From Bacteroidota bacterium (GTDB taxonomy: Bacteria > Bacteroidota > Bacteroidia > B-17B0 > Aurantibacillaceae), in assembly GCA_016194985.1 (NCBI GenBank), contig JACQAK010000104.1, forward strand, positions 1 to 56,697: a stretch of 56,697 nucleotides of DNA, read 5' to 3'. A model generated the notes under the pieces. The model searched no databases. It saw only the letters and a list, made by a program, of their open reading frames with translations, and was not told the origin of the DNA. Positions 17,494 to 24,181 of this stretch are shown here, piece by piece. Position numbers and translations under genes: made by a program. The stretch's first letter is position 1, and each line of letters starts with the position of its first letter.

Positions 17494-18486
17494 CTATAAA
17501 TTGTCTTTATACCAATTTATAGTTTGATTCAATCCTTTTTCCAAGTCAATTAAGGGTTCATAACCAAGCAGTCGTTTAGCCTTATCGATATTTGCCAAAC
17601 TATTTTTTATATCACCTTTTCGTTCATCTTTATATTCAGGACTGATCTCACTTTTTAAATTAGATTTAATCTGGGCGAATAATTGGTTCAAGCTGGTAGA
17701 TGCTCCAAAAGCAACATTATATACTTGGTTTACAGCCTGAGGATTTATTGTAGAAAATGCTAAAACATTGGCATAAACAACATTATCAATAAACGTAAAA
17801 TCCCGACTTGTAGTGCCATCTCCAAATATAGACGGTGTTACTCCTTTGATTAAATGAGATATAAAAATTGGAATTACCGCTGCATAAGCTCCATTAGGAT
17901 TCTGTTTAGGTCCATAAACATTAAAATATCTTAATCCAATAATTTCCATGCCATAAGATTTTGCAAACACATCAGCATATAACTCATCTGTTTTTTTGGA
18001 TACAGCATATGGAGATAATAAGTTACCAGTAATATGCTCTTGCTTTTCAGTACTTTTATCATCACCATATACAGATGACGAAGAGGCATAAATAACTCTT
18101 TGTACTCCTTGATTTTTAGCTGCGAATAGAATATTGACAAACCCGGAAACATTAGCATAATTGGTTGCCATAGGATCTTGCATACTGCGAGACACAGAGC
18201 CTAATGCCGCATTATGAAAAACACCATCTATATTCTCACAAGCGTCTAAGCAGGTTTGATAATCTGTAATATCCCCAAAAATAAACACAAATGAAGAATT
18301 CCCTTCATGTGCACTCAGGTTCGCTTTGAAGCCTGTAGATAAATTATCTAATACCCTTACTTGTTTCGCTCCATTAGCTAATAAATAAGAAACCAAATGA
18401 GATCCTATAAAGCCTGCTCCACCGGTTACCAAAAATTGTTTTCCTTTTATACCCTCTATTGATGGGATTGTAGTTTGTAATGACAT
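17494..18486 (-). CDS. UDP-N-acetylglucosamine 4-epimerase-like SDR (WbpP/TviC type)
   Basis: A 330-residue extended SDR. NAD-binding TGGAGFIGSH lies at 21-30, LGSVSRS (about 95-101) and NPNGAYAAVIP are typical of WbpP-type enzymes that prefer N-acetylated substrates, and the catalytic pair is Y160-K164 (YAVSK). It would interconvert UDP-GlcNAc and UDP-GalNAc, or the matching uronic acids. The ATG shares one base with the stop of the UpxY gene (TAATG). A 97-nt gap to the next gene contains that gene's separate promoter. Confidence 0.82.
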   Translation of the reverse strand: MSLQTTIPSIEGIKGKQFLVTGGAGFIGSHLVSYLLANGAKQVRVLDNLSTGFKANLSAHEGNSSFVFIFGDITDYQTCLDACENIDGVFHNAALGSVSRSMQDPMATNYANVSGFVNILFAAKNQGVQRVIYASSSSVYGDDKSTEKQEHITGNLLSPYAVSKKTDELYADVFAKSYGMEIIGLRYFNVYGPKQNPNGAYAAVIPIFISHLIKGVTPSIFGDGTTSRDFTFIDNVVYANVLAFSTINPQAVNQVYNVAFGASTSLNQLFAQIKSNLKSEISPEYKDERKGDIKNSLANIDKAKRLLGYEPLIDLEKGLNQTINWYKDNL

Positions 18487-18989
18487 TAATTCAGTATAAT
18501 TCGTTTTTTTAAAATTTGTTGTGGCAATTTAACCGTAATGCTTTGACGTAAACTTTCTAATTGAATTTGAACATAATCCATATTTTTCAAATGAACGATG
18601 GTTCCTTTTAACCCTTTAAAAGGACCCTCAGTAATTTCAACTTCATCCAAAATCTTCAAATCCACTGCTTCCTGATTAACATCATACCCATTCATTTCGA
18701 TTGATTTAAGTATGGCGATCTCTGTATCCCTGATTTTAGCTTCAACGCCATCAAATTTTATAAAAGCAAAAATACCGGGACAGTTTAGTACTTTTTCTTT
18801 TTCCGATAAGTTTATTTTCACAAATACATATCCACTTAACATCGGAAACTCTACCCACTTTTTTCTATCACTCCATTGCTGCAATTTTCTGGATATAGGA
18901 GTATATGCCTCTATATGTTGCTCCTGTAATTTTTGCACCACCTTTTTTTCGTGTTTTACGTTTACATATACAGCATACCAGTTCAACAT
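18486..18989 (-). CDS. UpxY-family transcription antiterminator (NusG/RfaH-like)
   Basis: I chose ATG 18989 (167 residues); a GTG two codons upstream at 18995 is the alternative. The NusG N-terminal domain begins WYAVYVNVKHEKKV and includes YTPISRKLQQWSDR and FPMLSGYVFVKI. A KOW motif lies at about residues 116-134 (VEITEGPFKGLKG). UpxY proteins in Bacteroides ride on RNA polymerase and prevent premature termination in the long capsule operon they head. Its position as second gene after wzc fits that role. The gene starts 18 nt after the wzc stop. Confidence 0.88.
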   Translation of the reverse strand: MLNWYAVYVNVKHEKKVVQKLQEQHIEAYTPISRKLQQWSDRKKWVEFPMLSGYVFVKINLSEKEKVLNCPGIFAFIKFDGVEAKIRDTEIAILKSIEMNGYDVNQEAVDLKILDEVEITEGPFKGLKGTIVHLKNMDYVQIQLESLRQSITVKLPQQILKKRIILN

Positions 18990-19007
18990 GACCACTTATC
19001 TGTGTAA

Positions 19008-21365
19008 TTATGCCTTCTTATTATATCCGTATCCATAGCCATATCCGTATCCATAACCATACCCATATCTGGAATAATAGTACTTGCTACGCTTACGCTT
19101 TACCCCATTTAGTACCAGATAAACATTTTGTATAATATTATCCGTAACTACTTTTTCAAACATTTGAATAGATGATTTTGTAGCATATTTTGTATTCACC
19201 ACCAATAAGTTAATATCGGAATACTGCATCAGATAAGAAGCGTCCGATAACATTCCTGCCGGGGGAGTATCAATCAACACATAATCGAAATTTGCTTTAG
19301 CATAATCAATTATCTCCTTTAATTTTTCAGATAACACCAAATCTGATGGATTTGGAGGAATTGGCCCGGATAAAATAGTAAATAAATTAGGAATAACTGT
19401 AGGTTTTACAATCTCATCCAACACACTTCCCCCCAACATAAAAGTGCTAATACCAATATCAGCGTTCATTTGTAAAGCCTTTTGTATTCTGGGTTTATGT
19501 AAATCCAACTCTATCATAACAACTTTTTTCCCACCTTTGGCTAAGATCGCTCCAATATTAATGGTTGTAAAGGTTTTACCCTCACCTGGGCCATTAGATG
19601 TAATTAATATTGTTTTTCTATTCGAACCTAATATAACATACTGCAAATTTGTTCTGAGGGTTCGAAATGCTTCCGTGATATATGAATTCGGACTTTCATC
19701 AACAACGAATCCCTCATTTTTAACATCCCTCTGGAAAGGCAAATCAGCTATTATTGGAAGGCCGGTAACTTCCTTCAATTCTTCTACAGTTTGTATAGTG
19801 GTAAAAAGTAACGACCTCACTATAATGATCAACAAAGCTATGGCTAATCCGATTGTTGAAAAGGTAGACATGATTTTTTTCTTATCAGGACTAATAACCC
19901 CGTTATTTCTGGGGCTATCAATTACTTTAATATCAGGTACAATAGTAGCTTTCGCTATTTTAGTATTAGCCCTCTGTTGCAATAAAAAGTTATATAACGA
20001 TTCATTTACAGCCACTTTACGGGATATGTTTAACATTTCTCGTTGCTTGGGAGGAATCGACTGAATATCTGAAACATATTTTGCGATTTCATTATCAACA
20101 TTTTCTATAATTTTAAAAGTAGCCTTTCTGGTATTATTCAAGTAAACCAGCATACTTTGTTTTAGTTTTTTGACATTTTCTCTGGATTCAATAACATGAG
20201 GATTGATGTCCTTCGCAAAACTTAACTGATTATTGATTTGTAGCTGTAACGAGTAAAGATCCTTTACCGAATTCATTAAAAATTGATCATCAGAAACCAA
20301 ATAAACATTTGGGGGCAAAAACTCAGGGTCTTTATCTTCAATGATGTACTTTTCCAAATCATTAATCGCATCTATTTGCAATTTTAAAGACGATTTTTTT
20401 CCATCATACGACGCCAATTTTTGAAAAAAATCTTCCTTTTCCCAGTTTAAGTCTAAAATATTGTTTTTCTGTTTATAGATCTCCAAAGTATCTTCTACAT
20501 CATTCAATGAAAGACTAACTTCATCCAATTGCTTATCAATATATGAGATAGTGCGCTCATTGATATCAAATCGCGAATTCAAGGATTTGTTAATATATAC
20601 TTTTGATAAAGTATCAAGAATTAAAATCGCCCTTTCAGGAATGATATCATCCATTGTTAAAACCAAAACATTGGTATAATCAGGATTTACAACTTTCAAA
20701 GCTTGTTTGAATTTTGAGACCAAATTTGGCATATTATGAATAACAATCTGATAATTAAGCTGGGATAATTGTTCAGCTGCCCCCTTGATAAATCCGGCTT
20801 CGCGATTAATGATCAAATTAAAATCTACATCAATCAGTTGCTCATTAAATGTTCCATTTTTTTTGATTTCAACATCATTTAAGAAATATTTTAACTCATA
20901 CTGATTATAATCCAATATTTTTAGCGTAAACGGCGTTTCGTATAATTTTGGGTTTATATTGTCAACAGATACACTGAAAGGCGTTCCTGTGAACTGTTCT
21001 GTTGTTCTTACCCTTCCCGATAAATAATATGAAACCTGTAATTGGCCCTTGAGTTTTTTAACAGTCTCATCCATGATATCATACGACGTGATAATTCTAA
21101 TCTCATTCGAATTATCTACATAAGATCTGGCTGTACTATAAAAACTATTATCAGTAATAACACTTCCTCTATAATAGGTGTCGTTCGACTTCAACAATTC
21201 AACAGAAGCCTGATAAACATTTTCAAGCTTATACACATAAAAATAACCTATAAGATAAAATATGGGTACAATTAAAACCGGAATATACCAGTTTTTAGAA
21301 ATAACCCTCCAAATGAGTTTGAAATCATTCATTTGTATGGGTGACGTATTCTTTTTTTTCTCCAC
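19008..21365 (-). CDS. wzc: Polysaccharide co-polymerase and tyrosine autokinase (Wzc type)
   Basis: A 785-residue bacterial tyrosine kinase. Wzz domain: TM1 at about 27-43, a periplasmic part with coiled-coil stretches (about 265-430), IPPKQREML at 437-445, and TM2 at about 501-521. Kinase domain: Walker A SNGPGEGKT (590-598), Walker A' VVMIELDLHKPR (615-626), Walker B VLIDTPPAG (696-704). The C-terminal tail has 11 tyrosines (762-781), most in alternating Gly-Tyr, as autophosphorylation sites. It controls polysaccharide chain length and export. It is first in the locus, with a promoter about 20 nt upstream of its ATG. No Wza-type outer-membrane gene follows. Confidence 0.92.
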   Translation of the reverse strand: MEKKKNTSPIQMNDFKLIWRVISKNWYIPVLIVPIFYLIGYFYVYKLENVYQASVELLKSNDTYYRGSVITDNSFYSTARSYVDNSNEIRIITSYDIMDETVKKLKGQLQVSYYLSGRVRTTEQFTGTPFSVSVDNINPKLYETPFTLKILDYNQYELKYFLNDVEIKKNGTFNEQLIDVDFNLIINREAGFIKGAAEQLSQLNYQIVIHNMPNLVSKFKQALKVVNPDYTNVLVLTMDDIIPERAILILDTLSKVYINKSLNSRFDINERTISYIDKQLDEVSLSLNDVEDTLEIYKQKNNILDLNWEKEDFFQKLASYDGKKSSLKLQIDAINDLEKYIIEDKDPEFLPPNVYLVSDDQFLMNSVKDLYSLQLQINNQLSFAKDINPHVIESRENVKKLKQSMLVYLNNTRKATFKIIENVDNEIAKYVSDIQSIPPKQREMLNISRKVAVNESLYNFLLQQRANTKIAKATIVPDIKVIDSPRNNGVISPDKKKIMSTFSTIGLAIALLIIIVRSLLFTTIQTVEELKEVTGLPIIADLPFQRDVKNEGFVVDESPNSYITEAFRTLRTNLQYVILGSNRKTILITSNGPGEGKTFTTINIGAILAKGGKKVVMIELDLHKPRIQKALQMNADIGISTFMLGGSVLDEIVKPTVIPNLFTILSGPIPPNPSDLVLSEKLKEIIDYAKANFDYVLIDTPPAGMLSDASYLMQYSDINLLVVNTKYATKSSIQMFEKVVTDNIIQNVYLVLNGVKRKRSKYYYSRYGYGYGYGYGYGYGYNKKA
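19023..19067. repeat. Hexanucleotide repeat encoding the Gly-Tyr tail of the kinase
   Basis: About seven degenerate 6-bp units (ATATCC, GTATCC, ATAGCC, ATAACC and similar on the plus strand) encode alternating Tyr and Gly. Slippage in such an in-frame tract would add or remove phosphorylation sites without breaking the reading frame. Confidence 0.8.
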
Positions 21366-21384
21366 AAACTGGTTTTAAATCATA

Positions 21385-21420
21385 CAAATATAACAATTTG
21401 GCATGATTTTTACTCACAAA
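21385..21420 (-). promoter_or_regulatory. Candidate promoter of the polysaccharide locus
   Basis: On the minus strand TATATTTG (21385-21392) is a perfect TAnnTTTG -7 element, starting 20 nt upstream of the wzc ATG. A TTTG (21417-21420) lies 24 nt further upstream; this spacing is longer than the usual 19-21 nt, so the -33 assignment is weak. Confidence 0.5.
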
Positions 21421-21450
21421 TTGTGGTTACATTTTTTTTACATATATTTA
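21421..21450 (+). promoter_or_regulatory. Candidate promoter of the PID-CTERM-like/exosortase cassette
   Basis: TTG (21421-21423), 19 nt, then TATATTTA (21443-21450) fit the Bacteroidota promoter with one mismatch in the -7 box. The -33 element abuts that of the divergent wzc promoter; together they form the inverted repeat CACAA-A-TTGTG (21415-21425), a possible shared regulatory site. Confidence 0.5.
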
Positions 21451-21470
21451 CGTTCGATTATTTTATATTA

Positions 21471-21695
21471 ATGCCAAAAAAAATTATATTTTTAGTAGTA
21501 TTTGTATGTGGTCTTAGCTTTTTATCAAAAGCTTTACCTCCTCCTCCTCCTCCTCCTGGCGGTGGAGATGAGCCAGGTTGTTGGCCACCGCCATGTATTC
21601 CTATTGATGGAGGTATTTCCTTATTAATTGCTGCTGGCGCTATATACGGAGGCAAAAAACTCTACGGTAACAAAAAAGAAAAAAACTCTTTATAA
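21471..21695 (+). CDS. Small secreted protein with PID-CTERM-like exosortase sorting signal
   Basis: I chose ATG 21471 (74 residues) because it begins directly with a signal peptide (MPKKIIFLVV..., cleavage likely after Ala21); an ATG at 21423 would precede it with 16 residues and overlap the promoter. The mature part starts with seven prolines (23-29) and Gly/Cys/Pro-rich sequence with two cysteines (37, 42). Then comes PIDGG (44-48), a hydrophobic segment (about 48-60) and a basic tail (KK..KK..K). This motif/TM/basic layout is that of an exosortase substrate. After cleavage only about 25 residues would remain, so it may be a model substrate, signal or surface-anchored peptide. A terminator and the exosortase gene follow. 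Confidence 0.72.
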   Translation: MPKKIIFLVVFVCGLSFLSKALPPPPPPPGGGDEPGCWPPPCIPIDGGISLLIAAGAIYGGKKLYGNKKEKNSL

Positions 21696-21699
21696 CTCA

Positions 21700-21727
21700 A
21701 ACCCTCCTGAATAACGGAGGGTTTTTT
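21700..21727 (+). terminator. Rho-independent terminator between sorting substrate and exosortase
   Basis: AACCCTCC (21700-21707), 8-nt loop, GGAGGGTT (21716-21723), with six T at 21722-21727. It ends 4 nt before the exosortase ATG at 21732. The 3' arm contains GGAGG (21716-21720), 11 nt upstream of that ATG, so it could also serve as a ribosome-binding site. Confidence 0.75.
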
Positions 21728-21731
21728 ATAT

Positions 21732-22268
21732 ATGCTAAACAAACTTAAAAGTAACACATTTCAATTTTTCATTCTTAAAGCAGGTCTGCTATATGGCTTA
21801 TGCTACGTTACTTATGAGTTTGTAATAAAACAATATACCAAAGGAGACCAGTTATTTGTAAGGCAGATTATAAATCTCTGTCAGTGGATTTTTAACATTA
21901 TCGGGTACAAAACGTTTGCCAGCAAAGAAGTTAATGATGTTCAGGTATTTGGTATTGATGGCTCTAACGGAGTTTGGATAGGAGGCCCCTGTAACGGAGT
22001 CACATTAATGTTTCTCTTTGCTATTTTTGTTATAGCTTATCCCGGAAATGTTAAAAACAAGCTATGGTATTTACCCTTAGGTATTTTAACAGTTTTTTCC
22101 ATCAATATTTTAAGAATCATTGCATTGGCATTAATTGCCTACTACGCTCCTCAGTATCTCGACTTTAATCACACCTACACCTTCACATTTATAGCCTACA
22201 GCGCTGTATTTGGCTTATGGATGCTTTGGGCCAACAAATTCTCTGCTAAAACATCTATTGAAAACTAG
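21732..22268 (+). CDS. Exosortase family transpeptidase (Xrt, Bacteroidota type)
   Basis: A 178-residue integral membrane protein with about five hydrophobic segments. The exosortase catalytic residues are all present: Cys87 in GGPCNGV, Arg128 in NILRIIAL and His147 in FNHTY. Exosortases cleave C-terminal sorting signals at the outer face of the inner membrane, usually linked to exopolysaccharide loci. The neighbouring PID-CTERM-like protein is the obvious substrate. The length matches the short Xrt group of Bacteroidota (XrtX-like) rather than EpsH. Translation may start from GGAGG within the terminator arm, so read-through controls enzyme level. Confidence 0.83.
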   Translation: MLNKLKSNTFQFFILKAGLLYGLCYVTYEFVIKQYTKGDQLFVRQIINLCQWIFNIIGYKTFASKEVNDVQVFGIDGSNGVWIGGPCNGVTLMFLFAIFVIAYPGNVKNKLWYLPLGILTVFSINILRIIALALIAYYAPQYLDFNHTYTFTFIAYSAVFGLWMLWANKFSAKTSIEN

Positions 22269-22746
22269 CATTAAATACCTTCTTTTTATCGGCATTTTTG
22301 CCATTTTAGGCTTCAGCCGGGAGTTCTTGTTTGTTAATGTAAATAGCCAACTCTATAGTTTATATTATCATCACTCCAAGTTTATACTTCCGGATAGCCT
22401 GTTTTTCCTCAAAGGTTTGGATTATACAAGCCTCTACTTTCTTAAATTTCCTTTTACAACCGTGTACTTCTTAGCTTATTTTTTTACCAGTTTCTATGCT
22501 GTAAAATTCATTTGTGCTCATAAAAAAAATGCCTGGTGGGTTTTTTATATCTATGCAATATTGTTAGTTTTGTCTGGTATTTCAATGTCTTACAATTATT
22601 TCTTGAATAATCAACTGGGAGGCAACGAATATACATTTAGCCGTTGGTTAATGGGCATTGCTCAATCGCCAATAGTTACATTTTTTACGATTGCATCCAG
22701 TAAACTATATAACAAATTTCAAACTGAACAAAAACCACAATTATGA
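22258..22746 (+). CDS. Exosortase-associated small membrane protein
   Basis: The frame is open from 22210, but that ATG would overlap the exosortase by 59 nt. A TTG at 22258 gives a sensible start (K-T-S-I-K-Y then a hydrophobic segment) and an 11-nt overlap; length 162 residues. About four transmembrane segments alternate with short loops. It resembles the small membrane proteins found beside XrtX-type exosortases in Bacteroidota, but I see no catalytic motif. Position suggests an accessory role in substrate presentation or anchoring. Its stop overlaps the glyA start by 4 nt (ATGA), so glyA is coupled to the cassette. Confidence 0.6.
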   Translation: MKTSIKYLLFIGIFAILGFSREFLFVNVNSQLYSLYYHHSKFILPDSLFFLKGLDYTSLYFLKFPFTTVYFLAYFFTSFYAVKFICAHKKNAWWVFYIYAILLVLSGISMSYNYFLNNQLGGNEYTFSRWLMGIAQSPIVTFFTIASSKLYNKFQTEQKPQL

Positions 22747-24017
22747 AAAAAGACACTGCTATTTTTAAATTGATCAAAGAAGAAAAAGACCGTCAAACAC
22801 GCGGTATTGAGTTAATTGCCAGCGAAAACTACGTGAGCGATCAGGTAATGAAAGCAATGGGCAGTGTATTAACCAACAAATATGCAGAAGGATTACCATC
22901 TAAACGCTACTATGGCGGGTGTGAAGTGGTGGATAAAGTAGAGCAATTAGCCATTGACAGAGCAAAAGAATTATTTGGTGCTGCCTGGGTAAACGTACAA
23001 CCTCATTCAGGAGCACAGGCAAATGCAGCCGTAATGCTGGCCTGCTTAAAACCGGGTGATACTATTCTAGGATTTGACCTGTCTCATGGGGGACATTTAA
23101 CACATGGCTCTCCAGTGAACTTTTCAGGTAAATTATACCGTGCTACTTTTTATGGTGTTGACGAAAAAACAGGTCAGGTAAACTATGATAAAGTAGAAGA
23201 AACCGCTAAAAAAGAAAAACCAAAGATGATTATTTGCGGTGCTTCGGCATATTCCCGCGACTGGAATTATGAGCGCTTGCGAAAAATTGCGGATAGCGTA
23301 GGTGCTTTATTATTAGCGGATATTTCTCACCCATCGGGGTTAATTGCCAAAGGTATTTTAAATGACCCTTTACCTCATTGCCATATTGTAACAACTACCA
23401 CGCATAAGACCTTACGTGGGCCAAGAGGTGGTATGATTATGATGGGTAAAGATTTTGAAAATCCTATGGGCGAAAAAACACCTAAAGGAGAATTAAAAAT
23501 GATGAGCGCTTGTTTAGACATGGGCGTTTTCCCCGGAACTCAGGGTGGGCCATTAGAGCATGTGATTGCTGCCAAAGCCGTAGCTTATGGGGAGTGTTTA
23601 TCAGACGAATATATGTTGTATTGCGTTCAGGTAATTAAGAATGCGCAAACAATGGCTAAAGCATTGGTTGAAAAAGGGTATAAAATTATTTCAGGCGGAA
23701 CAGATAATCATTGCATGCTCATTGATTTACGCAGTAAGGGGTTAACCGGCAAAGAAGCTGAAAAAGCCTTAGGAGAAGCTGATATCACTGTCAATAAAAA
23801 TATGGTACCATTTGATGACAAATCACCGTTTGTTACTTCCGGTATCCGCATAGGAACTCCAGCCATTACAAGCCGTGGCTTGAAAGAAAAAGATTGCTTA
23901 AAAGTAGTTGAGTTTATTGATGCTGCTCTTAAAAACAAAGATAATCCTAAAGAATTAGCCAAACTAAAATCAAAAGTTAATACTATGATGAGCAAATATC
24001 CTTTATTTAAGGATTAG
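22743..24017 (+). CDS. glyA: Serine hydroxymethyltransferase
   Basis: A 424-residue PLP enzyme that converts serine and tetrahydrofolate to glycine and methylene-tetrahydrofolate. The PLP lysine is K222 in [14 protein letters not shown], and the N-terminus carries [11 protein letters not shown] and [16 protein letters not shown] at about 193-199 is the PLP-pairing region. Length and motifs are normal. It is the last gene of the exosortase transcript, overlapping the preceding stop by 4 nt, and a strong palindromic terminator follows 63 nt downstream. The coupling of a housekeeping gene to an exosortase cassette is probably only positional. Confidence 0.97.
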   Translation: MKKDTAIFKLIKEEKDRQTRGIELIASENYVSDQVMKAMGSVLTNKYAEGLPSKRYYGGCEVVDKVEQLAIDRAKELFGAAWVNVQPHSGAQANAAVMLACLKPGDTILGFDLSHGGHLTHGSPVNFSGKLYRATFYGVDEKTGQVNYDKVEETAKKEKPKMIICGASAYSRDWNYERLRKIADSVGALLLADISHPSGLIAKGILNDPLPHCHIVTTTTHKTLRGPRGGMIMMGKDFENPMGEKTPKGELKMMSACLDMGVFPGTQGGPLEHVIAAKAVAYGECLSDEYMLYCVQVIKNAQTMAKALVEKGYKIISGGTDNHCMLIDLRSKGLTGKEAEKALGEADITVNKNMVPFDDKSPFVTSGIRIGTPAITSRGLKEKDCLKVVEFIDAALKNKDNPKELAKLKSKVNTMMSKYPLFKD

Positions 24018-24080
24018 TATTTTCATTTTATAGAACACTGGTGCGGCTGATTAAAACAGATTGGCTCAGATTTTAAAAAC

Positions 24081-24114
24081 AAAAAGGAGCGATTTAATTA
24101 AATCGCTCCTTTTT
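24081..24114. terminator. Bidirectional terminator after glyA
   Basis: A 34-nt perfect palindrome: AAAAAGGAGCGATTTAA followed by its exact complement. The GC-rich stem with flanking A and T tracts terminates glyA and also faces the M16 protease gene, which ends at 24182 from the other side. Confidence 0.85.
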
Positions 24115-24181
24115 CATGTTGTTTAATGACTTTTAAATCATATAGAATCTGTGTTATCAGAATTCCATGGACTACTTAAAA

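Noticed and set aside
19444..20064. A 206-residue open frame on the plus strand.
   Set aside because: It lies fully antisense to the well-supported Wzc kinase domain and has no domain or promoter; it is a shadow of the coding strand.
22210..22257. ATG at 22210 as start of the exosortase-associated membrane protein.
   Set aside because: It would overlap the exosortase by 59 nt and adds polar residues before the first hydrophobic segment; the TTG at 22258 fits better.
24081..24114. A 34-nt perfect palindrome considered as an operator.
   Set aside because: A/T-flanked GC-rich stem at the end of two convergent genes is better explained as a terminator.
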